From assembly GCA_017449285.1 (NCBI GenBank), contig JAFSJX010000050.1:112556-176555 (forward strand): 64,000 nt of DNA. Direction: 5' to 3'. The notes under the pieces are model-generated. The model made no database searches. It was not told the origin of the DNA and worked only from the letters and a program-made list of their open reading frames with translations. The DNA is from Treponema sp. (GTDB taxonomy: Bacteria > Spirochaetota > Spirochaetia > Treponematales > Treponemataceae). Positions 42,437 to 50,882 of this stretch are shown piece after piece. A program made the position numbers and the translations under genes. Each line of letters begins with the position of its first letter. Within the stretch, counting starts at the first letter, position 1.

Positions 42437-43312
42437 ATGGCGGCAGTGATTATTGATGGAAAGGCGATTGCGGAGGATGTTCGCGCTGGTGTTGCGGATA
42501 AAGTTGCGGAACTAAAACTGCGGGGCGTAAACCCGTGTCTTGCGGTTGTGCTGGTAGGTCAGAATCCTGCGAGTGTCAGTTATGTGACGGGAAAGCGAAA
42601 GGCTTTGGCAGAAGCGGGCATGGTCGATAAAAGCGTTGAGTTGCCAGAGGAGACGACCGAAGAAAAACTCCTTCAGATTATTGATGAATTGAATAAAGAT
42701 GACTCCGTGCATGGAATTCTGGTACAGTTGCCGCTTCCAAAGCATATCAACGAAGACAAAGTGATTATGGCGATTGACCCCAAAAAAGATGTTGACGGAT
42801 TCCATCCGGTCAATGTGGGCAATATGGTTATCGGAAAAAAATCGTTCCTGCCTTGTACGCCGCACGGAATCATCGTGCTTTTGGAGCGTATGCGGATTAA
42901 GATGAACGGGGCGCACGTGGTTGTGATTGGACGGAGCAACATCGTTGGTAAGCCGGTCAGCATTTTGCTTTTGCGCCGCGAGTACAACGCCACCGTAACT
43001 ATTTGTCATACGGGTACAAAGAATATCAAGGAAATTGCGCGGCAGGCGGACATTCTGATTGCGGCGACAGGTCACATCAACACGGTAACGGCAGATATGG
43101 TTAAACCAGGTGCGGCGGTCATTGACGTTGGCGTAAACCGCATCCCCGACCCCACGAAAAAGAACGGCTTCCGGCTGTGCGGCGACGTTGATTTTGAGAA
43201 CGTTAAGGAAATCGCCAGTTACATCACACCTGTTCCCAAAGGCGTTGGTCCGATGACGATTGCCATGCTGATGTACAACACGCTTGAAGCGGCAGAGAAC
43301 TCGTTGAAATGA
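42437..43312 (+). CDS. folD: Methylenetetrahydrofolate dehydrogenase/cyclohydrolase
   Basis: 291 aa from ATG 42437 with AGGGAGATG upstream. It interconverts 5,10-methylene-, methenyl- and 10-formyl-THF. Motifs: [20 protein letters not shown] with the catalytic Lys, [21 protein letters not shown], the Rossmann [19 protein letters not shown] and [17 protein letters not shown]. Complete and of normal length. It overlaps folE2 by ATGA, so a folate-related operon (folD-folE2-miaB) is likely. Confidence 0.95.
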   Translation: MAAVIIDGKAIAEDVRAGVADKVAELKLRGVNPCLAVVLVGQNPASVSYVTGKRKALAEAGMVDKSVELPEETTEEKLLQIIDELNKDDSVHGILVQLPLPKHINEDKVIMAIDPKKDVDGFHPVNVGNMVIGKKSFLPCTPHGIIVLLERMRIKMNGAHVVVIGRSNIVGKPVSILLLRREYNATVTICHTGTKNIKEIARQADILIAATGHINTVTADMVKPGAAVIDVGVNRIPDPTKKNGFRLCGDVDFENVKEIASYITPVPKGVGPMTIAMLMYNTLEAAENSLK

Positions 43313-44136
43313 TTGACATACAGAGTTCGGTAGACACACGCGAGATTCCTCTGCAAAAAGTTGGTGTAAGGGGATTGTCATATCCGGTGACGGTGCTGGA
43401 CAAGGCGCATAAGACTCAAGCCACAACAGCGAGCATTGATTTGTTTGTCAATCTGCCACACGACTACAAGGGAACTCACATGTCGCGTTTTGTGGAAATT
43501 TTTCACAAGCACCATGACAGTCTGGGTATGAAAGAATATCTTGCCATGCTGGAAGAAATTCGCTCTTCGCTCAACGCGGAAAAGGCGTTCGGCACGATGA
43601 CATTCCCCTTTTATATGGAAAAGAATGCGCCGGTTTCTGCCAGCGCGGGAATGATGTGCTACGAATGTACCTATGAGGGAGAAGTAAGTGCGGCGCATAC
43701 GGACAGCACAAGCGAGCGCAGTTTTTATGTGAGCATCGCGATACCTGTATCGACAGTTTGTCCGTGCAGCAAGGCAATCAGCGAGCGGGGCGCACATAAT
43801 CAGCGTGGTGTGGTCAAAGTCCGTCTGCAGAACAAAGGATTTTTCTGGATTGAGGACGTGATTGCCGCCGTGGAAAATGCCGCTTCCTGTGGTTTGTACA
43901 GCGTCTTAAAACGCCCCGATGAAAAATGGGTGACGGAACATGCTTACGATAATCCGCGTTTTGTTGAGGATGTGGTGCGGGAAGTTTCCCTTGCGCTCAA
44001 AAATTTTCCCGCTGAAAAGCCGTTCAGTTATTTCAGCGTGGAATGTGAGACCGCGGAAAGCATTCACAATCATAATGCGTATGCCTTTACGGAATTCGTA
44101 GGGGGCGTTGCGGGGAACTCCCCGCAGAGGGGGTAG
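43309..44136 (+). CDS. folE2: GTP cyclohydrolase IB
   Basis: 275 aa. It converts GTP to 7,8-dihydroneopterin triphosphate for folate or queuosine. It has the FolE2 pattern: [25 protein letters not shown], the active-site [17 protein letters not shown] (Cys about 151), and [23 protein letters not shown] near the end. The last eleven residues ([11 protein letters not shown]) are encoded by copy B of the dispersed inverted-repeat element and match the tail of the glycosyltransferase at 6240. The catalytic core ends before that, so function is probably kept. Confidence 0.93.
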   Translation: MIDIQSSVDTREIPLQKVGVRGLSYPVTVLDKAHKTQATTASIDLFVNLPHDYKGTHMSRFVEIFHKHHDSLGMKEYLAMLEEIRSSLNAEKAFGTMTFPFYMEKNAPVSASAGMMCYECTYEGEVSAAHTDSTSERSFYVSIAIPVSTVCPCSKAISERGAHNQRGVVKVRLQNKGFFWIEDVIAAVENAASCGLYSVLKRPDEKWVTEHAYDNPRFVEDVVREVSLALKNFPAEKPFSYFSVECETAESIHNHNAYAFTEFVGGVAGNSPQRG

Positions 44137-44182
44137 GCGGAAATGAGCGGGCGAATTGAAGCCGAGGGGGAGACTTCCCCCC
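44101..44182 (+). repeat. Dispersed inverted-repeat element, copy B
   Basis: GGGGGCGTTGCGGGGAACTC, then CCCGCAGAGGGGGTAGGCGG, and AGCCGAGGGGGAGACTTCCC (continuing CCC) at the end. The stems are GCGGGG-aact-CCCCGC and GGGGGAGACTTCCCCC. It supplies the FolE2 tail and stop, and the upstream ATG and first residues of the longer MiaB form. Confidence 0.8.
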
Positions 44183-45681
44183 GCAAGATGACTTATTTTT
44201 TTGAGACCTATGGCTGCCAGATGAACATTGCCGAAAGTGCGGCGGCAGAGCAGAAATTCATTGCGCGCGGTTGGAAACGGGCTGAGGATGCGGAACTGAC
44301 CGATGTGGTGATTATCAATACCTGTTCGGTGCGCGCTACGGCGGAAAACCGTATTTTTGGAAGGCTCGGCTGGTATGCGGGGCTAAAGGCTCTTCGTGCG
44401 TGCAAGCCTGACGCAAAAAATAAGTCGCTTGAAAAAGCCGCCGCGTATGTGAAGGACGGAAAACCTAAGCCGATAAAAGTGGTGGTGATGGGCTGCATGG
44501 CGGAGCGTCTTTTAAAAAGCCTAAAGCGCGACTATCCCGTGGTGGATTACGTGGTGGGAACGTATGCAAAGCAGCACTTGGACGATTTGATTGACGACAT
44601 AGAGAATAGTTTTGGCGTGGCGCACACCGAAGCCAAAGTGAACAAGCGGGACGGCATTATTACCGAAGACCCCGTGTATTCTTTTGCGCCGATTTCCGCA
44701 GAACCAGGCGCGTTCTCTACGTTTGTGCCGATTATGAACGGGTGCAATAATTTCTGCACCTACTGCATTGTGCCTTATGTGCGGGGCAGGGAAGTGAGCC
44801 GCCCTGTGGATGAAATCTTAGCGGAACTGGACGAGTTGAATCGGCGCGGTGTGCGTGAGATTATGCTGCTGGGGCAGAACGTGAACAGTTATCGGGGTAA
44901 ACCGAGCGGAAAGATGAGTGCGGAAAATGAGGAATCGGCATCTTCTGCTGATGATTTCGACAGGTCTAATCAGCGTGATGTTACATTTCCTGAACTTTTG
45001 CAGATTATCGCCGACCATTTGCGCGAAACAAATTCTTCTGTTAAGTGGGTACGGTTTGATTCCAGCCATCCCAAAGATTTGAGCGATGAACTAATAGCGG
45101 TGATTGCCAAAAATGACTGCATCTGCAAGGGAATCCATCTTGCCGTCCAGCACGGAAGCAACCGCATCCTAAAAGCGATGAACCGCCACTACACCAAGGA
45201 AGATTATCTTGCGCTGGTGGAACGCATCCGTGCGGCAATCCCCAATGTGTCGATGACGACGGACATTATGCTGGGCTTTCCCGGCGAGACGGACGAGGAT
45301 GTTGCGGAAGTGCTTGACCTGATGCAGAAAGTGCAGTTTGAGAGCGCGTTCATGTATTATTTTAATCCGCGGGAGGGAACGCCCGCCGCAAGCATGGCGA
45401 ACCAGATTCCGCTTGCGGAGAAAAAACGCCGTCTGCAAAAAATCATCGACACGCAACTGGAAATCACGCAGAAAGAGATGGCACGTCATGTGGGGGCAAC
45501 GGAACAAGTGCTGGTGGAACGCCAGAGCCGCGACAATCCCGATGAAGTGCTTGCCAAAACTGACCGTGACGAGCGAATTGCGTTCAAGGCGGACAAATCG
45601 CTGATTGGTCAGTTTGTCACCGTGCATTTTGATTCCTTGAATGGAAATACATTCCGTGGTACAATGCTACAGAAGAAATAG
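44143..45681 (+). CDS. miaB: tRNA-2-methylthio-N6-dimethylallyladenosine synthase
   Basis: 512 aa from ATG 44143; ATG 44188 (MTYFFETYGCQMN) is where relatives begin. I keep 44143 because a purine-rich GGGGGTAGGCGGAA precedes it and nothing precedes 44188, but the first 15 residues come from repeat element B and may be dispensable. Domains: N-terminal methylthiotransferase (YGCQMN, NTCSVRATAEN, GCMAERL), radical SAM with GCNNFCTYCIVPYVRGREVS, and a C-terminal TRAM domain. An insert of about 28 polar residues lies near 245-275. It adds ms2 to i6A37 of tRNAs. Confidence 0.93.
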   Translation: MSGRIEAEGETSPRKMTYFFETYGCQMNIAESAAAEQKFIARGWKRAEDAELTDVVIINTCSVRATAENRIFGRLGWYAGLKALRACKPDAKNKSLEKAAAYVKDGKPKPIKVVVMGCMAERLLKSLKRDYPVVDYVVGTYAKQHLDDLIDDIENSFGVAHTEAKVNKRDGIITEDPVYSFAPISAEPGAFSTFVPIMNGCNNFCTYCIVPYVRGREVSRPVDEILAELDELNRRGVREIMLLGQNVNSYRGKPSGKMSAENEESASSADDFDRSNQRDVTFPELLQIIADHLRETNSSVKWVRFDSSHPKDLSDELIAVIAKNDCICKGIHLAVQHGSNRILKAMNRHYTKEDYLALVERIRAAIPNVSMTTDIMLGFPGETDEDVAEVLDLMQKVQFESAFMYYFNPREGTPAASMANQIPLAEKKRRLQKIIDTQLEITQKEMARHVGATEQVLVERQSRDNPDEVLAKTDRDERIAFKADKSLIGQFVTVHFDSLNGNTFRGTMLQKK

Positions 45682-45690
45682 GAGAAGCAA

Positions 45691-46173
45691 ATGCCAATTA
45701 AACTTATCGGAACGGTTATTCTTTTGATTATCGTGACAATTTTCTGTGGGTTCAATTTGGGCGATGAGTATCGTTGTGATATAAACTTGCTGTTTCATAC
45801 GTTCAAAAATGTACCGGTATTTTTTACCGTGCTGATTTCGTTTTTTGCCGGAGTGCTGATTATGTCTCCGTTCACTTGGGGTAACGCAAAACGCAAGGCT
45901 GCCCTTAAAGAAGCGGAATCAAAGGCACGTAAGCAGCGGGAAGAAGCCAAGGCTCAGGCAAAGGCGGAAGCGCAGGCAAAAAAAGAGGCCGCAATAGCCC
46001 GAAAAGAAGCCGAAAAGCAGGCCGCAGTTGCAGAAAAAGAGCGCAAACAGCAGGAACGTCTTGCCAAAAAGAACGCAAAAAATGCAAAGCAGACTTCGGC
46101 AGGCTCAGTAAGCACAATCAATCCCGCGAACGAAGTTCCCGTCATCAAGACAGAAAACGCTTCCGCAAACTGA
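45691..46173 (+). CDS. LapA-domain (DUF1049-like) membrane protein with Ala/Lys/Glu coiled-coil
   Basis: 160 aa. Two membrane segments (about 3-22 and 42-62) enclose a short periplasmic loop, then a long cytoplasmic helix rich in Ala, Lys and Glu (KAALKEAESKARKQREEAKA and on), and a flexible end. The pair of helices with the GFNLGDEY loop resembles LapA/DUF1049. AGGAGAAG precedes the ATG at 45691, 9 bp after the miaB stop. Role unknown; LapA in E. coli helps LPS assembly regulation, but that should not be carried over. Confidence 0.65.
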   Translation: MPIKLIGTVILLIIVTIFCGFNLGDEYRCDINLLFHTFKNVPVFFTVLISFFAGVLIMSPFTWGNAKRKAALKEAESKARKQREEAKAQAKAEAQAKKEAAIARKEAEKQAAVAEKERKQQERLAKKNAKNAKQTSAGSVSTINPANEVPVIKTENASAN

Positions 46174-46204
46174 TACGAATGATGACGGCGCAAACTGTAT
46201 AGAT

Positions 46205-47287
46205 ATGAAGAAAATTGTATTTTTTTTGCTGGCAACGTTTTTTTTCTCTCTTGTGACCATAACGCTGAATGCGCAAACGGCAGTCAATACGGCGCATTTG
46301 GTCGCAAAAGAGGCGGCAAAAAAAGACAGTCTGCCCGATGCCATCTCGTATCTTAAAAAACAGATTCCTACGCTTACCGTGGCGGCGGAAAAACGGTCAG
46401 GATATGTCTTTTTGGGAAGCGTGCAGGAGCAGATGGGCTTGTATGCCGATGCAGGAAAATCGTATGCCACCGCCGCTGGAATTGCCGCTACCGATGCCGC
46501 CGGAATGCCAAAAAAATCAAACGAGCAGTTGGTGCTGGATGCCGTTCGCTGTGCGCTTTCTTCGGGAGACACTACTACCGCCGACAATTATTTGAACAGT
46601 GCCGTCCGCAATTCAAAAAGCGATGTGATTCTTGCCTACGTAAAATTGTACGAGCAGTGGAGTTCGCTTTGCAAGGCGCAGACGGAAAAAGACCTTGCCG
46701 AACCAATTGCCATGCTCAAAACATATACTGGTTTGGCTTCAATGAAATCCGTTGCACCCGCCGTTCTGCTGACTCTCTGGCATGTGAGCGGCGAACAGAC
46801 TTATGCCGATACGCTCAAAAAATCCTATCCTGCAAGTCCTGAGACGGCGGTCGTAAAAGGCGTGATTCAGCAGTTGCCCGCTCCGTTCTGGTATTTTGTT
46901 CCTCGGATTGGAAGCGTAATTCCCGAAGTGGAGCAAGAGCCGGTCACCTATCAGCAGTCCGCCGATGAAAAGCCCTCTGCAACCACAGCAAAGCAAACAC
47001 CGACCGAAAGCACGGTATCACCAAAGACCGAGGCAAAAAAAGTAAAATCCGCCGAAAACGAAAAACAGGAAAAGCCTTTGTATCAGCAGTTGGGATTATT
47101 TAAGGATTCAAATAATGCGAACGGACTGGTGGAGCAACTTAAAAAGAAAGGTTTCTCCGCCCGTGTTACCAGCGAAAAACGTCCCAGCGGAACGACCTAT
47201 TATCTTGTTGTTGTGGATGAAAATAAAGACGGCACAATGGGAAATGAACTTCGCAATGCGGGATTTGAATGTTACGGAGTATATTGA
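46205..47287 (+). CDS. SPOR-domain periplasmic protein with helical repeats
   Basis: 360 aa. Signal peptide (about 1-23). A TPR-like helical region (about 30-215: GYVFLGSVQEQMGLYADAGK; LVLDAVRCALSSGDTTTADN) is followed by a Thr/Lys/Glu-rich linker and a C-terminal SPOR domain: LYQQLGLFKDSNNANGLVEQ, LKKKGFSARVTSEKRPSG, YYLVVVDENKD. SPOR domains bind peptidoglycan stripped of stem peptides, so it should sit at the septum or along the wall. It follows the LapA-like gene by 31 bp and may be in the same operon. Confidence 0.8.
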   Translation: MKKIVFFLLATFFFSLVTITLNAQTAVNTAHLVAKEAAKKDSLPDAISYLKKQIPTLTVAAEKRSGYVFLGSVQEQMGLYADAGKSYATAAGIAATDAAGMPKKSNEQLVLDAVRCALSSGDTTTADNYLNSAVRNSKSDVILAYVKLYEQWSSLCKAQTEKDLAEPIAMLKTYTGLASMKSVAPAVLLTLWHVSGEQTYADTLKKSYPASPETAVVKGVIQQLPAPFWYFVPRIGSVIPEVEQEPVTYQQSADEKPSATTAKQTPTESTVSPKTEAKKVKSAENEKQEKPLYQQLGLFKDSNNANGLVEQLKKKGFSARVTSEKRPSGTTYYLVVVDENKDGTMGNELRNAGFECYGVY

Positions 47288-47331
47288 CATCGTTTTGTTA
47301 TGCAGAGCGCGATTTGTTGTGAACGTGCGGA

Positions 47332-47676
47332 TTATTCTTGATTTTCGGAAATGATTTCATCAATGCTCTTGTTCAGCAGATTACGGACGCGAGATGCAAA
47401 CGTGTTTTGTAAATCTTTATACAAGGCATCCTCCGCGGTGGTGGAATTTTCATGCGGAAGAAAAAGTCTGGAAGCATCGCTTTCCAAAGAGTCGCAGATG
47501 AGCAGAATTGTCTTGTCGCTCGGCCACATACGGCAATTCTCTATGCTCTGAATAGTGTCTTTTGAAAGCCCCGCCTTTTCGGCAAGTTGTTCTTGCGTGA
47601 ATTTCATATTTTTTCGCAACCGTTTGATATTGTAAGACAGACGGGCTTTGAGTTCTTCAGAATTCAAAACATCCAT
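47332..47676 (-). CDS. XRE-family helix-turn-helix regulator
   Basis: 114 aa. HTH_3 domain at about 12-66 (LSYNIKRLRKNMKFTQEQLA, EKAGLSKDTIQSIENCRMWP). The C-terminal 45 residues are helical with no sensor domain. A CATACT box ends 6 nt before the ATG and there is no Shine-Dalgarno, another apparently leaderless start. A perfect 9-bp dyad (47721-47747) lies 45 bp upstream and overlaps the -35 box of the divergent small-RNA promoter; it is the best candidate for its operator. It may control itself and that RNA. Confidence 0.85.
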   Translation of the reverse strand: MDVLNSEELKARLSYNIKRLRKNMKFTQEQLAEKAGLSKDTIQSIENCRMWPSDKTILLICDSLESDASRLFLPHENSTTAEDALYKDLQNTFASRVRNLLNKSIDEIISENQE

Positions 47677-47720
47677 AAGAAAAGTATGTTGCCTTTTCTT
47701 ATGAAAATGAACTTATAATA

Positions 47721-47747
47721 AATACAATTTTATAAAATAATTGTATT
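47721..47747. promoter_or_regulatory. Candidate XRE-regulator operator (27-bp dyad)
   Basis: AATACAATT (47721-47729), 9-nt AT-rich centre, AATTGTATT (47739-47747). The arms are perfect complements. The right arm overlaps the TTGACG -35 box (47746-47751) of the next promoter; the left arm is 45 bp from the XRE start codon. Confidence 0.55.
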
Positions 47748-47774
47748 GACGATAAGTAAAAATGGCATTAAGAT
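47746..47774 (+). promoter_or_regulatory. Promoter of the candidate small RNA
   Basis: TTGACG (47746-47751), exactly 17 nt, TAAGAT (47769-47774); predicted start near 47781. The sequence around the -35, TATTGACGATA, recurs at the polysaccharide promoter (48336-48345). Confidence 0.6.
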
Positions 47775-47780
47775 ATAAAT

Positions 47781-47859
47781 GATTCGGAAGTTGTACCGCA
47801 GGTACTTCTTGCGAACAGTTCCCCGTTACGGTGTTTCGGCCCGGACGGGGGATTTTTTT
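47781..47859 (+). ncRNA. Candidate small RNA with intrinsic terminator
   Basis: About 79 nt between a well-formed promoter and a strong terminator. The 5' half folds as GTACC-gca-GGTAC extended by GAA/TTC. The 3' half is the terminator: TTCCCCGT (47819-47826) pairs with ACGGGGGA (47845-47852), then seven T (47853-47859). It has no start codon with a ribosome site or useful reading frame. I do not recognise a known RNA family. An attenuated leader of the downstream operon is the alternative, but the next gene is 540 bp away. Confidence 0.5.
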
Positions 47860-47878
47860 ATCCGCGTAGAACACGCTC

Positions 47879-47953
47879 TTATTTCTGATACTCTTCCATC
47901 AGTTTTTTGAGGTATTCACGTTCTATCGATTTGTAAACATCGTTGTCCGTCAT
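47879..47953 (-). pseudogene. Possible C-terminal gene remnant (24 codons)
   Basis: A short frame reads MTDNDVYKSIEREYLKKLME and four more residues to a stop. The amphipathic, charged helix looks like real protein, while the frame upstream (Cys-rich, to 48229) does not. It may be the tail of a gene otherwise deleted, or a small protein without visible ribosome site. Confidence 0.25.
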
Positions 47954-48101
47954 CGCGCTGAAATGTACAACTATCATACAGGTACAAACGCATAGAAATG
48001 CGATTGCCCTGCAAAATCGGCTGAGGACTGGACGAATTTCACTAAAAAGACGGGCATTGGCAACGAAGTTTCCAGCCGTGGAAGCGGGGCAACAGAGCCA
48101 G

Positions 48102-48123
48102 CAGTATTCGCTACGCGAAACTG
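48102..48123. repeat. Short palindromic repeat, copy 2
   Basis: AGTATTCGCTACGCGAAACT (48103-48122) is identical to 36830-36849 and flanked by C and G that pair. It lies in the 450-bp non-coding stretch before the polysaccharide operon, inside a larger CAGAGCCA/TGGCTCTG inverted repeat. Confidence 0.65.
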
Positions 48124-48192
48124 AAGCGTGGCAAGCGAGTAAAACGAGCGCACTCCGACACCTATTACGCTCAACCGTGGCTCTGCGTGCAT

Positions 48193-48219
48193 TTGGGAAA
48201 AACAGGATGCTTTTCCCAA
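48193..48219. repeat. Perfect inverted repeat in the non-coding stretch
   Basis: TTGGGAAAA (48193-48201), 9-nt loop, TTTTCCCAA (48211-48219). It could be a terminator for transcripts arriving from either side, or part of the structured spacer. Apart from these repeats I see nothing coding between 47954 and 48330. Confidence 0.5.
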
Positions 48220-48331
48220 TATGCCACACGCTGCAACGGTAGTCTTTTTAGTGCAGATGCGAACCAATTTTGTTCAGCCGATTTTCAAACATATTTGATT
48301 ATAATGCGTTTGCCCTGAACTATCATATAAA

Positions 48332-48365
48332 CCGTATTGACGATACGGAAAAATAAGAATAAAAT
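48332..48365 (+). promoter_or_regulatory. Promoter of the polysaccharide operon with a dyad over the -35 box
   Basis: TTGACG (48337-48342), exactly 17 nt, TAAAAT (48360-48365). The -35 box is the centre of a perfect dyad, CCGTAT-tgacg-ATACGG (48332-48348), a likely repressor or activator site. Predicted start near 48372 leaves a leader of about 30 nt. Confidence 0.65.
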
Positions 48366-48402
48366 ACAAAAGAATTTTTATAATGTATTTTTAATACAAG
48401 GA

Positions 48403-49986
48403 ATGAGTTTGGCGGAAAAAATACCCCTGCAACAATCCGAGACAGTCTCATCTACAAAGCGCATTGCTAAAAACACGCTTATGCTCTATTTTCGCCAGAT
48501 TCTCATAATGGCTGTGTCTCTGTATACCGTGCGCGTAGTGCTGAATGTGCTGGGGGCGGAAGATTACGGGATTTTCGGCGTGGTCGGCGGGGTCGTAACA
48601 TTTTTCTCTTTCCTGAGCGGAACTATGGCGAGTGCTACACAGAGGTTCTTTTCGTTTGCGATTGGTAAAAATGACGGAGAGAGACTAAAACAAAGTTTTT
48701 GTGTGAACCTTGTGATTTATATGCTGATTGCGCTTATTGCCACGCTTCTTCTTGAAACACTGGGGGTGTGGTTCGTATACAAAAAACTGTCTGTTCCAGA
48801 AATAAGGTTTACGGCTGCTTGTTTTCTGTTCCAGTTTGCTGTCCTTTCATTTTTGGCATCTATCGTAACAAGCCCCTTCATCGCTATTGTTATAGCACAT
48901 GAAGATATGCAAATTTATGCAGTTGTTTCTATTCTTGATGTGACGCTTAGGCTTGGAATCGTATTTTTCTTGAATGTGATTCCATTTGATAAGCTCATGC
49001 TTTATGGAGTGCTTCTTTTCTGTATTCAGTTTTTAATAGCAATTACCTACTTACTTGTTTGTTTAAAGAAATATGAAGAGTGCCAGTTCAGAAATTTTTA
49101 TTGGAACGGATCTCTTTTTAAAGAAACTGTTGATTACACAGGCTGGAGTCTTTTCGGAGCATTTACGACAGTAGGACGTAATCAGGCGGTTACGCTTCTT
49201 CTAAATCAGTTTTTTAATCCAATTGTAATTGCCGCACGGACAATCGCTGTTACTGTGTCGGGGGCCGTTAACACGTTTTCTGCGAATTTCAATACAAGCC
49301 TTTATCCTCCAATCATAAAGGAGTATGCGGCGGACAATAAAGACGGAATGTTTAGGCTGATTTTTAATGGCTCAAAAATGACGTTCTTCTTGATGTGGGT
49401 GTTTGCGTTGCCGCTTTTTTTGCATATGGATTATGTGCTTGCCCTATGGCTTAAAAATCCGCCTGAGAGCGCGGTTCTTTTCACGCGACTTGCGTTGTTT
49501 GAGTCTGTTATAAATGCTTCGGCTCTGCCATTAATGACGGCAGCGCGGGCGCAAGGAAAAATGAGGTGGTATGAACTTTCTCTTGGTAGCGTACAACTTC
49601 TGATTTTCGTTACGGACTGGATTTTGCTTCGTGCTGGGTTCGGCGCATGGGTTGTGTTCGTTGTTGCTGCTTGTGGTAATGCCGTTATGTATATAATGCG
49701 CTTCGTATTCGTAAAGATTCTGGTGGGACTTCCTGCACGGAAATTTTTACGAAATGTTCTGCTTCCGGTTTTTATAATAATTGTAGTTTCTGTTGTTCCG
49801 TCTTATTTTATTTCTCTTTTAGCTTCAGGTAGTTTTTGTTTTATCGTTCTTTCAGTTTTTTTCAGCGTGTGCATTACATCGGGTGTGACATATGTTTTCG
49901 GAATGGATAAGGCAACAAGACAAAAGATTATGTTGGTGGTAAGAAACAAAATTAAGTTTAAGAAAAGAGAGCGAGGAAAGGAATAA
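48403..49986 (+). CDS. Polysaccharide flippase (Wzx/MATE-like)
   Basis: 527 aa from ATG 48403 (AAGGA abuts it; TTG 48412 has better spacing and is possible). About twelve to fourteen membrane segments. Typical features: KRIAKNTLMLYFRQILIMAV at the start, LNVLGAEDYGIFGVVGGVVT, FLSGTMASATQRFFSFAIGK. It should flip lipid-linked oligosaccharide units across the inner membrane. First gene of a run of eight same-strand genes with gaps of 0-22 bp or overlaps, ending at 57716. Confidence 0.85.
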   Translation: MSLAEKIPLQQSETVSSTKRIAKNTLMLYFRQILIMAVSLYTVRVVLNVLGAEDYGIFGVVGGVVTFFSFLSGTMASATQRFFSFAIGKNDGERLKQSFCVNLVIYMLIALIATLLLETLGVWFVYKKLSVPEIRFTAACFLFQFAVLSFLASIVTSPFIAIVIAHEDMQIYAVVSILDVTLRLGIVFFLNVIPFDKLMLYGVLLFCIQFLIAITYLLVCLKKYEECQFRNFYWNGSLFKETVDYTGWSLFGAFTTVGRNQAVTLLLNQFFNPIVIAARTIAVTVSGAVNTFSANFNTSLYPPIIKEYAADNKDGMFRLIFNGSKMTFFLMWVFALPLFLHMDYVLALWLKNPPESAVLFTRLALFESVINASALPLMTAARAQGKMRWYELSLGSVQLLIFVTDWILLRAGFGAWVVFVVAACGNAVMYIMRFVFVKILVGLPARKFLRNVLLPVFIIIVVSVVPSYFISLLASGSFCFIVLSVFFSVCITSGVTYVFGMDKATRQKIMLVVRNKIKFKKRERGKE

Positions 49987-49988
49987 TT

Positions 49989-50861
49989 ATGTTATTGAAG
50001 CGAATATATAGAAAAATAAAAAAAATTTTAAAACGAATTTCTATGCATTTTAAAAAGATGACACCAATATATATACCTGTGCTTGAAGGGAATCTTCTTG
50101 AAGGACGGTTTGCACTTATAACAGGCGGAACAAGTGGAATCGGATTTGCGGTTGCCGAAACATTCCTTAGAAACGGAGCATCGGTTGTGATAACGGGTCG
50201 GAATATTGAACGGGTAGAAAATGCGTGCAAACAACTCAAAAATAAATATCCCTCATTTCTTGACAGAATAAACGGCATTGAAATGGATTCTCGAAAGGTT
50301 AGTTCATTCCGTGAATGTTTTGAGAATGCGCTTTCGCTTGTGGGGGGCAAAATCGATATTCTTGTGAACAATGCGGGTATAGGTGAAGGAAGTTTTGGTT
50401 CTATGACGGAAAATGTGTATGATGCGATTTTTGAAACGAATCTGAAAGGCGCATATTTTTTGAGCCAGCTTTTTGCACATTATCTACGGGATAATTGTAT
50501 ACAAGGAAACATATTGAATGTTGCAAGTTCTTCTAGTTTGCGCCCTGCATCTTCGCCTTATACATTGACTAAGTGGGGGTTGCGCGGGTTTACGCTGGGT
50601 CTTGCAAAAACACTCATTCCATACGGAATTGTGGTGAATGGCATCGCACCTGGTCCTACTGCAACACCGATGCTTACGGATTATACGGACGACCTCGTGC
50701 GAACAACAATTCCTGCTGGTCGGTATGCAGCGGCTAAAGAAATCGCAAATCTTGCCTGCGTTCTAGTGAGCAAGATGGGGCGCATGGTTGTGGGAGATAT
50801 TCTGTACGCAACGGGAGGGGTGGGCGTTATAACGTATGATGATATGCGTTATGAATTTTAA
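49989..50861 (+). CDS. Short-chain dehydrogenase/reductase
   Basis: 290 aa. A basic N-terminal extension of about 35 residues precedes the Rossmann fold: FALITGGTSGIGFAVAETFL (near 40-60), VVITGRN, NNAG in ILVNNAGIGEG, NVASSSSLRPASSPYTLTKW with Ser and the Y-x-x-x-K pair, and GIAPGPTATPM. NAD(P)-dependent. Lying between the flippase and a ThDP enzyme, it probably reduces a keto group on a sugar or on the ThDP enzyme's product. The polybasic start could hold it at the membrane. Confidence 0.85.
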   Translation: MLLKRIYRKIKKILKRISMHFKKMTPIYIPVLEGNLLEGRFALITGGTSGIGFAVAETFLRNGASVVITGRNIERVENACKQLKNKYPSFLDRINGIEMDSRKVSSFRECFENALSLVGGKIDILVNNAGIGEGSFGSMTENVYDAIFETNLKGAYFLSQLFAHYLRDNCIQGNILNVASSSSLRPASSPYTLTKWGLRGFTLGLAKTLIPYGIVVNGIAPGPTATPMLTDYTDDLVRTTIPAGRYAAAKEIANLACVLVSKMGRMVVGDILYATGGVGVITYDDMRYEF

Positions 50862-50882
50862 AAGACAGAAGTAGGAAGAAAA

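Noticed and set aside
47879..48229. 116-codon minus-strand frame as a whole gene
   Set aside because: The upstream part is Cys-rich, contains the palindromic repeat and has no ribosome site. Only the last 24 codons look protein-like.
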